A stretch of 64,000 nt of DNA, from contig CALAHF010000080.1 in assembly GCA_937891465.1 (NCBI GenBank), positions 159,645 through 223,644 on the forward strand, in the 5' to 3' direction. The notes below the pieces were generated by a model. It made no database searches. It saw only the letters and a program-made list of their open reading frames with translations, and had not been told where the DNA came from. Shown piece after piece: positions 19,301 to 27,247 of the stretch (its first letter is position 1; each line of letters opens with the position of its first letter). Source of the DNA: an uncultured Verrucomicrobiales bacterium (GTDB lineage: Bacteria; Verrucomicrobiota; Verrucomicrobiia; Verrucomicrobiales; DEV007). The translations under genes were made by a program, and so were the position numbers.

Positions 19301-20258
19301 TCGAACTGTCCTTTTTTCCCACCTGTTCAACCGAAACAAAACGCCACAACACCCGCTGCCATGGCTCGATATCATCAGCGGTAAGTTGCTTTGTGCGAAA
19401 TTTCTGCCGCAGCGGATCGAGCAAAAGCGAGGGCTCTTTTCCTTCCAGCGCGGTGCGCAAAATACCGAGATATTTTGAATTCAACCCCTCCGCATTTCCT
19501 CGTTCTTGCAACGCATCAAGATAGTGCCCCACCGGGAGATGGCCGCTGCCGACCCCCGTTTCCACTCGAATGCCGCCCTTCACCGTTTCGCCTTTTTCGA
19601 CCGTTGTCGTGTGCTTCGCATACAAATTTCGAATCGCATTCAACTTCGCCTGCGTCCAATCGGCTGGCGACGTGCTCGGAGAAAATTCGATTCCATCCGG
19701 CAACAACATCGCGTGATTCGCCACATCTTTCGCTGCATCGAGATATTTCGTGAGCAGAGCCGGTGACATTACCAGCGCCGAGCCCACATTTGTAAATCCC
19801 TCTCCCGCCGCGCCATCGACCGGAAACTCACGCGCGGGATCAAGCGACTCCACGCCTGTCAAATCGCGAATCGTGTAGGTGTATTCCCGATTCGACAAAC
19901 GCCGCAGCACCACCGGACCCGGATCGCCGGCATTCGCCAGCGCGATTTCATCGAGCGTTCTCTGAACCCAGCCGGTAAAAAGTTCGCGTTCCGCGTTTGA
20001 AAATTGCGGCTTCTTTTTCGGCGGCATTTCCCCATCGTGGATTTGGTGGAGCACATGCTCCCACACCTTGGAATCCGCCGCAATATCGGCCACAGTACCA
20101 AACCGCTCCAAATCGAGATCCCCTTTCTGCGTTTCTGAATCGTGACAATCCAGGCAAAATTTCGAGAGGAGCTGTTGAATCGGTTTATCAATCGATTGCG
20201 AAAAAACCACGCTTCCCGGCGATGCCAAAAAAACGAGCGTAAGAAAAAAGTGCTTCAT
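16395..20258 (-). CDS. large DUF1592-type secreted cytochrome (pair 1)
   Basis: After a signal peptide come a PSCyt1-type haem motif CLDCH at residue 35, DUF1587 (LRRLSNREYTYTIRDLTGV), a very long middle, DUF1595 (AIEFAAEAWRRPLSGAESTEL), DUF1592 (ATRLSYFLWSSSPDAELKAA), DUF1588 with a second motif CARCHAKIDPLGF near residue 1167, and DUF1585 at the end. At 1287 residues it is far longer than the 780-890 of the other four here; the extra part between DUF1587 and DUF1595 contains carbohydrate-binding-like beta-rich sequence. The first 219 codons are duplicated, truncated, at 60.9-61.5 kb. Confidence 0.92.
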   Translation of the reverse strand: MKHFFLTLVFLASPGSVVFSQSIDKPIQQLLSKFCLDCHDSETQKGDLDLERFGTVADIAADSKVWEHVLHQIHDGEMPPKKKPQFSNAERELFTGWVQRTLDEIALANAGDPGPVVLRRLSNREYTYTIRDLTGVESLDPAREFPVDGAAGEGFTNVGSALVMSPALLTKYLDAAKDVANHAMLLPDGIEFSPSTSPADWTQAKLNAIRNLYAKHTTTVEKGETVKGGIRVETGVGSGHLPVGHYLDALQERGNAEGLNSKYLGILRTALEGKEPSLLLDPLRQKFRTKQLTADDIEPWQRVLWRFVSVEQVGKKDSSKTWLEPIAPFAAEREMRIKLGGNENEVTLFLTTTPAGDGSDGDDVIWENARLISPGLPEFPIDVLPDLTKHLEAEKARIIEGTEDCLNAIAGGHTSTNTDLFAIWEEYLGHGDLTLEPLLTEKVTNGNYNFISGWRAKEDLSVVANSSPDAVRVPGLMKGNSIATHPSPSRALVIAWRSPVSGKIQVRGDVADAHTDCGNGILWSLEVRRGRTTEVLASGESKTLDPHKIGPFENVPVEKGEVVAFVISPGEGNHVCDLTALNLTVTDGKTTWDLAKDVSPKILESNPIGPWHFLSQPAVGAVEPADPAAIAAWRREPSPDLAKKVREHLESDFPLNSPLLARAIRSFQTKRETSSIRAKAPSVTEVKIPAAFAKNSEFVVRGKLASVETGSVQMQVLLKKPSVLDEKLLIGGSESILKKGQWTDNNLDTRFDIPVLVNDGSDAKMKFEKAFGEFRDLFPVALCYPKIVPVDGVVTLKLYFREDHHLKRLMLDEAESARLDRLWDDLFFVSDAPLKQVDAFDQIWQYATQDADPSALEPFRETIRRAAEDFRARQKTAETRQRDAAIEFAAEAWRRPLSGAESTELVALYQKLRDQELPHEASVRQLIARVLVAPKFLYRGESAAPGPDAAPVSDWELATRLSYFLWSSSPDAELKAAVAAGDFRNSDGLAKQTHRMISHPNIRRLATEFGTQWLHVRSLETLDEKSERHFPEFTEIRADMQEEAVRFFIDLFGNDQSLLSLLDADHSFVSPALAKFYGIESASGGDWQRVEGLRKKGRGGILGFSATLAKHSGASRTSPILRGNWVSEVLLGEKLPRPPKDVPVLPEEAPEGLTERQLIERHSTDASCARCHAKIDPLGFALEGFDAIGRSRGGADVKAKLNDGTEFEGIDGLRGYLIGARRDDFVRQFCRKFLGYALGRSVQLSDQPLLDDIQTALEKNDFRVGVVIEKIVQSPQFQNVRGRDFQH

Positions 20259-20531
20259 GTCGAGGATCGCGGGGACAACAAAAGTATCACGATTTCAGTA
20301 GAAAATTCAGCGACAAAAAGTGAAAGAAAGAATCAGGCAAGATGAAATTGATAGGAAGATTTTCATTGCTTGCATCTACGATGCGTCATCGGACAATCCT
20401 CCACAACTTCCCGATTGTAAGTTATTTGTCAGGATGTGTTTCGTAAGACCTGATCTGCCCCAACGTCACAAAATTGAACTCTGAGCCTCATTTCTTCGCT
20501 GACGTTTAATAGAGCAGCCGGCCCATCCGAT

Positions 20532-21965
20532 TCATGGCATCAATTCAGTTAAAGGACCCTTCAAATCGAGATCCTTCAGATTTGAATCCAATTGACCAAA
20601 CGTCTCAGGCGCTTCCAATCCGGCGGCATGCATGAGCGAAAGGTAAAGATTCGCGATCGTTCTGTGCCCGGATTCGCGATACTTCGGATATTCGATGTAA
20701 CGCCCCATTCTCAGCTTCCCGGCCATTCCGCCGAGCAGGACAAATGGCCAATCTGCCATGCCACCATGATGATCGCCACCGGAGCAGCCCATGTAGACGA
20801 TTAGCGTGTTGTCGAGCATCGATCCATTCCCTTCCGGAACTCTGTCGAGCTTTTCCGCCATGCTTGCGATCTGCTTTAGATGCAGTTTTTCGATCTCCAT
20901 CCGTGCCTGATGCCCGGTCCAGCCGTTGGACGCCGCGTTTTCCTGCAGGTGGCCGATGGAATGAACCGAATTTGAAAGACCGAGCTCGGAATACTTCACG
21001 CCCAGCGTGTCTGGGCGCAGGGTGATCACATTCGTCAGGCCGGCAACCAGAGCGGCGGACGCGATTTCAAAGTGCGATTCGATACGCGCAGATGGCGCCA
21101 TCGAATCAAAGCGATTGGTGAGCTTCGGCGCGTGCTCCTGAATGGAGTCCGTAAGCGCTGCTTTCCGCTCCTCGATCTTTCGCAATGAAACGAACGAATC
21201 CATATAGAGGGCGAAACGTTCTTTGTCGTCGCCGGATAGTTGCTTCTCGACACGTCGCGCATCTTCCGTCAGGAAATCCATGAGATTGCCGTTGAGGGCA
21301 AGTTTCTTTTCCAGTTGCTCGGGGCTTGCGACGGCTGCGCCGAAAAGTTCGAGGAATGCTTTTCGCGGCGATCCCTGATAGGCAACCGGCTTCCCGGCTC
21401 CGTAGGCTGAAAGGTTAGGGTAACAGTAGGTATCTTCCGGCTTCCACCCAGCCTCCAGCAATCGCCCGTTCATCGCCATCCCATACATCGGATAAGGACC
21501 CGTGGAGAGATGCTGCCCAAGCAGACAATCCAAGGTCGGTGCAATGGCTACGTTTTCGGAATCGTGGCAGGAAAGAGCGCCAAATCCCGTCGTATGATTG
21601 CCCCGGAAACCTTCGCCCGACAGGCTTTGGATAATCGTCAGGCGATCTTTGAACGAATTGAGTGGGGTGAGTTTTTCCGGCAAATGGAGGTCGGAGAGCG
21701 GGGCATCAACAAGCGGCCCGAGACGTCGCGCGCTGTTGCCGAGCTTCTTTCCGTCGTCCGGATTGAGGTAGTGATTTTCGAGGCCGCCGGGGACAAGATT
21801 GAACTTGTCGATCCCGGATGATTTCACCACGAAGACGAATCGTTTCGGCAACGCTGCTTCGTCTCCAGCGGCGTGGACACGAACGGAATTCAGAAACGGC
21901 GCCATCGCGAGGGAGCTGCCCCCGAACGAGAGGTCCCGAAGAAATTGTCTTCTTTTTGTGATCAT
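20532..21965 (-). CDS. DUF1552 Tat-exported protein (pair 2)
   Basis: Starts MITKRRQFLRDLSFGGSSLAM, a twin-arginine signal, followed by DUF1552 with FVVKSSGIDKFNLVPGG near the start, GNHTTGFGALSCHDSE, the SIGHLQENAASNGW insert and LDNTLIVYMGCSGGDHHGGMADWPFVLLGG near the end. It is more divergent than the other DUF1552 copies in this window and lies 12 bases after its partner cytochrome gene. Confidence 0.88.
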   Translation of the reverse strand: MITKRRQFLRDLSFGGSSLAMAPFLNSVRVHAAGDEAALPKRFVFVVKSSGIDKFNLVPGGLENHYLNPDDGKKLGNSARRLGPLVDAPLSDLHLPEKLTPLNSFKDRLTIIQSLSGEGFRGNHTTGFGALSCHDSENVAIAPTLDCLLGQHLSTGPYPMYGMAMNGRLLEAGWKPEDTYCYPNLSAYGAGKPVAYQGSPRKAFLELFGAAVASPEQLEKKLALNGNLMDFLTEDARRVEKQLSGDDKERFALYMDSFVSLRKIEERKAALTDSIQEHAPKLTNRFDSMAPSARIESHFEIASAALVAGLTNVITLRPDTLGVKYSELGLSNSVHSIGHLQENAASNGWTGHQARMEIEKLHLKQIASMAEKLDRVPEGNGSMLDNTLIVYMGCSGGDHHGGMADWPFVLLGGMAGKLRMGRYIEYPKYRESGHRTIANLYLSLMHAAGLEAPETFGQLDSNLKDLDLKGPLTELMP

Positions 21966-21977
21966 AAAATCGTGTGG

Positions 21978-24293
21978 CTATCTTCTATATAAAAAGGAAT
22001 CTGAACTCAATAGAGAGACAACGAGCGCCTGAAAGCTACCACCGTTATCGACATAGGCCTTTTCCGCTTCCATCAAGGTCCTGGAGTCACTCAGCATCTC
22101 ATTACGGCCCATTAAATAGCGGAACAAATGCCGGATGAACGACTGGCGCGCGCGGTCCGAATGCCCTAACCGATGCATCATCTCGATCGCGTCCTCGACT
22201 TCGCCATCGACAGCAGGATCGCCTGAGAACCCAATCGCTCCGGATGAATCGATCTCGCGGGTCGTGAGTTTGCCCTCCTTCAGTTTTTGATCGAACTGCC
22301 CGTCGCGTCGCGTGTAAATTTCGCCGTTCTCGTCAAAGTAGTGATGCGTTCGATGCCTCCCCCAATCGTCAAACATCTCAAACGGCTCACCGAGCGGATT
22401 CATCTTGCGATGACATTTCCAGCAACGCTCGGCCCGAAGCGGTTCCATGCGTTCTCTGAGTGTCATGTGAGGATCGGTCGGCACAGCCGCGTCGACATCC
22501 GGCGGCACATCGCCAAGCACCCCGGCCAGCAATCGCTCATAAACCCAGATCCCACGATGAATTGGATCGTTATCCTCATTCAGCGAATACGCCGCCAACC
22601 ACGCAGGATGCGTCAACAAACCCGCGCGTTGCTCCCTGGGCATCTCCAACGGCTGCTCCATCGGCCAGTCCCACTTTTGCTCCGCGATGCGATGACTGCT
22701 CGGCAAATTGTAAGGCTCAATATAAATCAGATCGGCGATGCCGCGCGATTTGGCCGTAAACGGAAAATTCGGATGAGGATACATTCCCTTCTCCAACGCC
22801 GTTTTATATTTAGCGACCGTTTTCTCCGCATCCTTCCGGGCATCTACCAACGCACGCTCGGCCTTTTCCGGCATATCCACAAAATTGAAATCCTTCTTTA
22901 TCTGCGTCCGGCGTTTTTCAATTTGCGCATCGACATAACCCGAACCCGTGATTTCAGCGATTCTCTCTTCGTAATGCTCGCGGGCATATTCGTTGTCGCC
23001 CGGATGCGCGATAAAATACTCATTCGTCGTCAACAATTCGGCAATGACGTCTTTGTCCTCCTTCAACACATGTTCAATCAACATGCGCGCGTCGTGAATC
23101 AGCATCGCTGTATTCCATTGGGGTATCTTTTCCTCACGCCGCCGATCGTTATCCTTGAACACGTTTCCGGCGCGGTGGAATCCAAAAAACTCATCAAAGA
23201 AACGCATGATTCGCGGCAGATCCTTTCGATCCCAGTGTCCCGTGGTGAGTTGCTCCTTCAACAGCAGCTGAACAAGGCGAGCCACATCCTCTTTGGTTTT
23301 CAGTTCACCCTTTTTCAACGCTTCACGAATAGACTGATTGCGATCCGGCGTCTGATCCGTCAGCGCGAAGGTGAGCGCATGCGCCAACTCATCCGGCGAC
23401 AAATGCCGACGCCCATGTTCATCCACATCGCCCAAGCCGAATTCCATCCGGTAGATCGACTCCGGACTCAGGAACATCGCTTTGATCGTCGTTTTGAGTC
23501 CGTCGAGATTGCCGCCGGTTTCGATGTTCTGTTTGAGAAACGTCAGATACTTTTCCCGCTCTTCTTCCGTCGGGTTGCGCCCGACCACCCGAAGATGCTC
23601 CCGTGTGACCAGCCCCCTTAGCGCCTGCTCCTCAGGCAACGGCTTATCGTCTGTGAAATCCTTGAACTCGCCGCGCCGTTCCCGGTCCGCCAGGAACGAA
23701 TCGGCCACGATCATCGCCATCTGCACCGTACTCTGATCCGCCACCGACATCGCTGCGTAGTCGCGAATCCCGCGCTCAGAGGTCACATACGCGTATGGGC
23801 TTTTCGCCTTACCAAATCCCTTGTATGCAAAAATCTCCGGGCTGAAACGCCAGAGTCGCGCAGGCGAAAACGGCGGTGTTTTGATCTCTCCGGAAAACAG
23901 CTTCTCGTGATTCACCCAATTGCCATATTCGGGCGCGAGCAACTTTTTGCGATACGCCTCACCCGAACCCGCGATTAGCAGTTGCTGATCAATCCACTCG
24001 ATGACTGCGTTGCGTTCCGAATCGGTTGGCTGCTCTTCTTCATCAGGCGGCGGCATATCTCCAGCCGTCAATTGCGCGAGAATCTCAAACCACAGATCGG
24101 AGGTCTCAGCATTTCCAAAGTCAAACGGCGCCTTGTGGAGAGTCAGCTTGCCCTTCTGCTTTTCCTCCCCATGACAGCGGATGCAATGGGATTCCAAGAA
24201 ATGGCTTACATGATCAGATTCAGCGCCGTTTGACGGCATCGTGAAGCCGAACGACAAGGACAGCACAAAAAAGATGAGAACTCGAACCAACAT
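21978..24293 (-). CDS. DUF1592/DUF1588-type secreted cytochrome (pair 2)
   Basis: The signal peptide (MLVRVLIFFVLSLSFGF) is followed by the haem motif CIRCHG near residue 37, a divergent central part with no clear DUF1587, DUF1592 (ELAHALTFALTDQTPDRNQ), a Lys/Glu-rich helical insertion around residues 390-440, and DUF1588 with CWKCHRKMNPLGEPFEMFDDWG near residue 625. The long divergent centre sets it apart from the other cytochromes here. The start was set at the methionine opening the signal peptide; the open frame extends 56 codons further into the neighbouring HipA-like gene but that part is not signal-like. Confidence 0.85.
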   Translation of the reverse strand: MLVRVLIFFVLSLSFGFTMPSNGAESDHVSHFLESHCIRCHGEEKQKGKLTLHKAPFDFGNAETSDLWFEILAQLTAGDMPPPDEEEQPTDSERNAVIEWIDQQLLIAGSGEAYRKKLLAPEYGNWVNHEKLFSGEIKTPPFSPARLWRFSPEIFAYKGFGKAKSPYAYVTSERGIRDYAAMSVADQSTVQMAMIVADSFLADRERRGEFKDFTDDKPLPEEQALRGLVTREHLRVVGRNPTEEEREKYLTFLKQNIETGGNLDGLKTTIKAMFLSPESIYRMEFGLGDVDEHGRRHLSPDELAHALTFALTDQTPDRNQSIREALKKGELKTKEDVARLVQLLLKEQLTTGHWDRKDLPRIMRFFDEFFGFHRAGNVFKDNDRRREEKIPQWNTAMLIHDARMLIEHVLKEDKDVIAELLTTNEYFIAHPGDNEYAREHYEERIAEITGSGYVDAQIEKRRTQIKKDFNFVDMPEKAERALVDARKDAEKTVAKYKTALEKGMYPHPNFPFTAKSRGIADLIYIEPYNLPSSHRIAEQKWDWPMEQPLEMPREQRAGLLTHPAWLAAYSLNEDNDPIHRGIWVYERLLAGVLGDVPPDVDAAVPTDPHMTLRERMEPLRAERCWKCHRKMNPLGEPFEMFDDWGRHRTHHYFDENGEIYTRRDGQFDQKLKEGKLTTREIDSSGAIGFSGDPAVDGEVEDAIEMMHRLGHSDRARQSFIRHLFRYLMGRNEMLSDSRTLMEAEKAYVDNGGSFQALVVSLLSSDSFLYRR

Positions 24294-24342
24294 TAAAAAA
24301 CAGGCTAACAAGCCCTCGCTGTTCCACAATTGGGGATTGCGT

Positions 24343-25476
24343 TTAATTGCGTCCCCCAATGCGATGTCTTCTCGGTAATTCGATAACTTGAGGCAAGTAA
24401 GAATCAGCTCTCGAGTCGGAGACGGGCGATACGCATTCCGGAAAATGTTGACCGTGCCCATTGATCTGTTTCGTCACCGACGCATCGATTTCGGGGCCGT
24501 GAAAGCTAACCTCCATCGCCTCCTGTTCGGATCGGGAAATTTTCATTTTCCCTGCTTCACTCCGCCATCCGGCAACGGAATCTTTGACCGTGCTCAGGAT
24601 CTGGTTTGCCTCGCTCTCATCGAGCCAAAAATTCGGAGGGACTTCAAGAGCCAGATCGAAACTGAGTGAGTTATCCGTCTCAGAAATGTTTAAATTCAAT
24701 CCCCTTCCATCCCGATCCGGATTGATGTCGTGGGCGGGCGACAGCTTCCACCCGTGCAGTGTGAGAAGAAATCCATGGTTCCTCAGATGGTCATCCGTGT
24801 TGTGAATCGCGATCGAAAACACAATTCGCCGCCACAGTTCTTTCAAATCAGCATCAGGTTCAGGCCCTTGCTGGATGATCAATTCAACGAGATCGAGATA
24901 ATTCACCCCGGTAACATGATCATCGCCGTCGTTCTGCCCCAGAAGCGTCATCGCCGAAGCAAAGTGAATGCGTTTTTCTCCATTTGTTCCCACTTCACGA
25001 TCAAATCTCCGGGTCATGTAGGTGCCCTGTTTTCTACCGAACTGCTCCAACCGCGCCTCGGGCACGGCAAGGCCCGCGGCGACAGCCAGCTGATGCGCCA
25101 CCATTTCCCACGCGCCCATGTCACGTTCATCGTTCCGCCCCGGTAACTTAGCAATCCAGAGATCGCCCGCCTCATCTCGCACACCGGCTTTGGGGCGAGC
25201 CCCACCGAGAGAAGATCCCGGAGCAATCATCAGATTGAGCCACTGAATATAATGTGAATCCTCGCTGGCATCTTCCCGCTGCAATTTCCAACTCGCCTGT
25301 TCCAGCTCTCGCAGCGAAGCCCATGGCGGAGTCGCCATCGTAGCGCCATCACTTAGCCATGAATTACCAGCAGCAGCTTCTTCCTTAAACCGCAATGCTC
25401 CGACACGCTGCGCATCATGAACTCCGAGAAGAAAGTCCAGTTCCTGTAATCGACTGATAGTAATTTGCTTTTTCAA
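24343..25476 (-). pseudogene. HipA-like kinase, N-terminus missing
   Basis: The protein matches HipA from its second conserved segment on (ELDFLLGVHDAQRVGALRF, then SSLGGARPKAGVRD, the ATP-binding serine-glycine loop, WIAKLPGR, catalytic IHNTDDHLRNHGFLL and metal-binding LSPAHDINPD). The usual first 90 residues of HipA are absent; the frame opens with TTG inside repeat R1 copy A, so a short protein starting within the repeat is possible. Kinase motifs are intact. HipA kinases phosphorylate glutamyl-tRNA synthetase and are neutralised by HipB; no HipB-like gene is next to it. Truncation by R1-linked recombination is the simplest explanation. Confidence 0.75.
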
Positions 25477-25521
25477 GGTTTTTTAACGGCGCGTCGGTCC
25501 GGCCGGGTTTGAGGGGGTGCA
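25453..25521 (-). repeat. R1 repeat, copy A
   Basis: On the plus strand it begins ACTGATAGTAATTTGC and ends GGGTTTGAGGGGGTGCA. It forms the exact junction between the truncated HipA-like gene and the truncated beta-helix gene. Forward orientation (TGCACCCCC first) is on the minus strand. Confidence 0.9.
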
Positions 25522-25864
25522 CTTTTTCGTTGGTTGCCGTGACCTCGATATTTCGAACGGTCGGCATGCGCTGTTTCTCCCAGATGTTTGGTTTGGCTAA
25601 TCCAGGGTCACCGGTTCCTCCATGGGTTCCGATAATCCGAAAGGCGGGACCTTCTCCTGTCATAATAACAGTGGCGGTTTCATTGGATCCGTCGATTCCA
25701 AGGCGTCCGGTTTCATCCAGGAGGATTTCAATGGTTTCGCTGATCCGGTAATTGCCGCGGGGGAAGTCCAGTTTCCCGTCTCCTTGAGATAGAGCATGTC
25801 GGATTGCCTCTGTATCATCCGCTTCCCCGTCACCAATTGCCCCGAAGTTCTTTACATTGCTCAT
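25522..25864 (-). pseudogene. pectate-lyase-superfamily (right-handed beta-helix) protein, C-terminally truncated
   Basis: It starts MSNVKNFGAIGDGEADDTEA, the classic first turn of pectate-lyase-3/rhamnogalacturonase-like beta-helix proteins, with LDFPRGNYRISETIEI and later short beta repeats. Real coding ends near VTATNEK; after that the frame reads through R1. A normal family member has 400 or more residues, so about two thirds are missing. There is no signal peptide. Confidence 0.75.
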
Positions 25865-25885
25865 AAGTAGATAATTAACTCTCAG

Positions 25886-27247
25886 TTACGCCAAAATCGA
25901 CTTAAGAAGTCCGTTGCTGTCTGCAAAGCTTTCACGCTCGACCCCCAGAGTTTGCAATTGTGTGAGCCAGAGATTTGCCAGCGGCGTGCCGCGTTCGCAG
26001 TGGATGTGCTTCCCGAGTTTTAACTTGCCGCCACCACCGCCAGCGACCACCACAGGGAGATCGTTGTATTGGTGGGTTGAGCCATCGCCGATCCCGGCGC
26101 CGAGGGTAAACATCGTGTTATCCAGAAGCGAAGACCCGTCTGACTCCTCGATTTGATCCATCTTCTCTACCAATCTGGCAAATGCGCTCACGTGAAAGCG
26201 ATCCAGCTTCAAAAGATCTTCGAGATTCTTTGGTTGGCTGTGTGTCATGCTGTGATGATTTCGCGGTCCATCGAGGATTCCCTCATAATTTGTCTGCGTG
26301 CCCCAACGCTCTGGCGCGACCATGAGAGAAGCGACATTCGTGAGCCCTGACTGCAATGCGGTCACCAAAAGATCACCCATGAGGTGGATATATTCATTGC
26401 GGGGCAAGTGATCAGCAGGGCGTTCAACCCGATATTCCGAGAGTTCGGCCTTCATCGAATCGATACGGTCCATCCGAGTCTCGATCGCACGAATCGCCTC
26501 GAAATATTCTTCGAACTTCTGACTGTCCGACGCGCCGAGACGGGATTTGAGACGCTTCGCATTTCCCAGCGCCAAATCGGTGATGTTTCGGTTTCGTTGG
26601 TTCGAGCTCGTGCCGAACAGTCGATCATAGACCCGACGAGGGTTGCGCATCGAGGGAGCAACATGGCCGGTCCCATACCAGGACATGTTGTCGAAGTAGA
26701 TCGATTCGATGTTATCTTTGTGATCATTGCAGCTCAGTTCCAAGGTAGGGAACGGAGTATTCCGGCCAATCGCATCCGCTGCGATATGATCCATCGTCCG
26801 CGCTTGCGGGTAAGCCGAGGACTCCACTTCAAACGGTGCCACACTGGTGAGAAAGCACGAAGCTGCCTGAGCATGGGAATCAGTGCCGTGCTGGAAGGTG
26901 CGATCCATCCCCGTAATGAGCGCTATCTTCTCCCGCATCTCGTGCAAGGGAGCAAGCGTCGGCGTAAATGTCAGTTGATGTTTTCCTACCGGGGCTGGTT
27001 CACCTTCGAACCGCCAGACGTTATTCTGGTTTGCAAAACTCGGCAGTTTTCTATCACTTTCACCGGGAAAGAATCCGCGCCGCACAAGGCCGTTCGGCAG
27101 GTAGAAAAAAGCGAGACGCTGCGCGGGTTTGGCTGACTTCTCTTTTGCAGCGAGGCTTTCGAACCAAGGCAGACTCAGAGCAGCGCCCCCGGCTCCTGCT
27201 ATGAATTTGCGACGTGAAAGCGGACTCGGATTCTGGTTAGTTTTCAT
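25886..27247 (-). CDS. DUF1552 Tat-exported protein (pair 3)
   Basis: Begins with LSRRKFIAGAGGAALSLPWFES, a twin-arginine signal. DUF1552 segments include FFYLPNGLVRRGFFPG, TGMDRTFQHGTDSHAQAASCFLTS, RTMDHIAADAIG, NHHSMTHS and LDNTMFTLGAGIGDGSTHQYNDLPVVVAGGG. The start overlaps the end of the partner cytochrome gene by 11 bases, so the two are translationally coupled. Confidence 0.9.
   Translation of the reverse strand: MKTNQNPSPLSRRKFIAGAGGAALSLPWFESLAAKEKSAKPAQRLAFFYLPNGLVRRGFFPGESDRKLPSFANQNNVWRFEGEPAPVGKHQLTFTPTLAPLHEMREKIALITGMDRTFQHGTDSHAQAASCFLTSVAPFEVESSAYPQARTMDHIAADAIGRNTPFPTLELSCNDHKDNIESIYFDNMSWYGTGHVAPSMRNPRRVYDRLFGTSSNQRNRNITDLALGNAKRLKSRLGASDSQKFEEYFEAIRAIETRMDRIDSMKAELSEYRVERPADHLPRNEYIHLMGDLLVTALQSGLTNVASLMVAPERWGTQTNYEGILDGPRNHHSMTHSQPKNLEDLLKLDRFHVSAFARLVEKMDQIEESDGSSLLDNTMFTLGAGIGDGSTHQYNDLPVVVAGGGGGKLKLGKHIHCERGTPLANLWLTQLQTLGVERESFADSNGLLKSILA

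Noticed and set aside
20345..20400. Possible very degenerate R1 copy (TTGATAGGAAG and GCGTCATCGGACAATCC)
   Set aside because: Only scattered short matches; not distinguishable from chance by eye.
22287..23621. Plus-strand ORF of 444 codons
   Set aside because: It is antisense to the pair 2 cytochrome gene, has His/Arg-rich composition and no recognisable domain.
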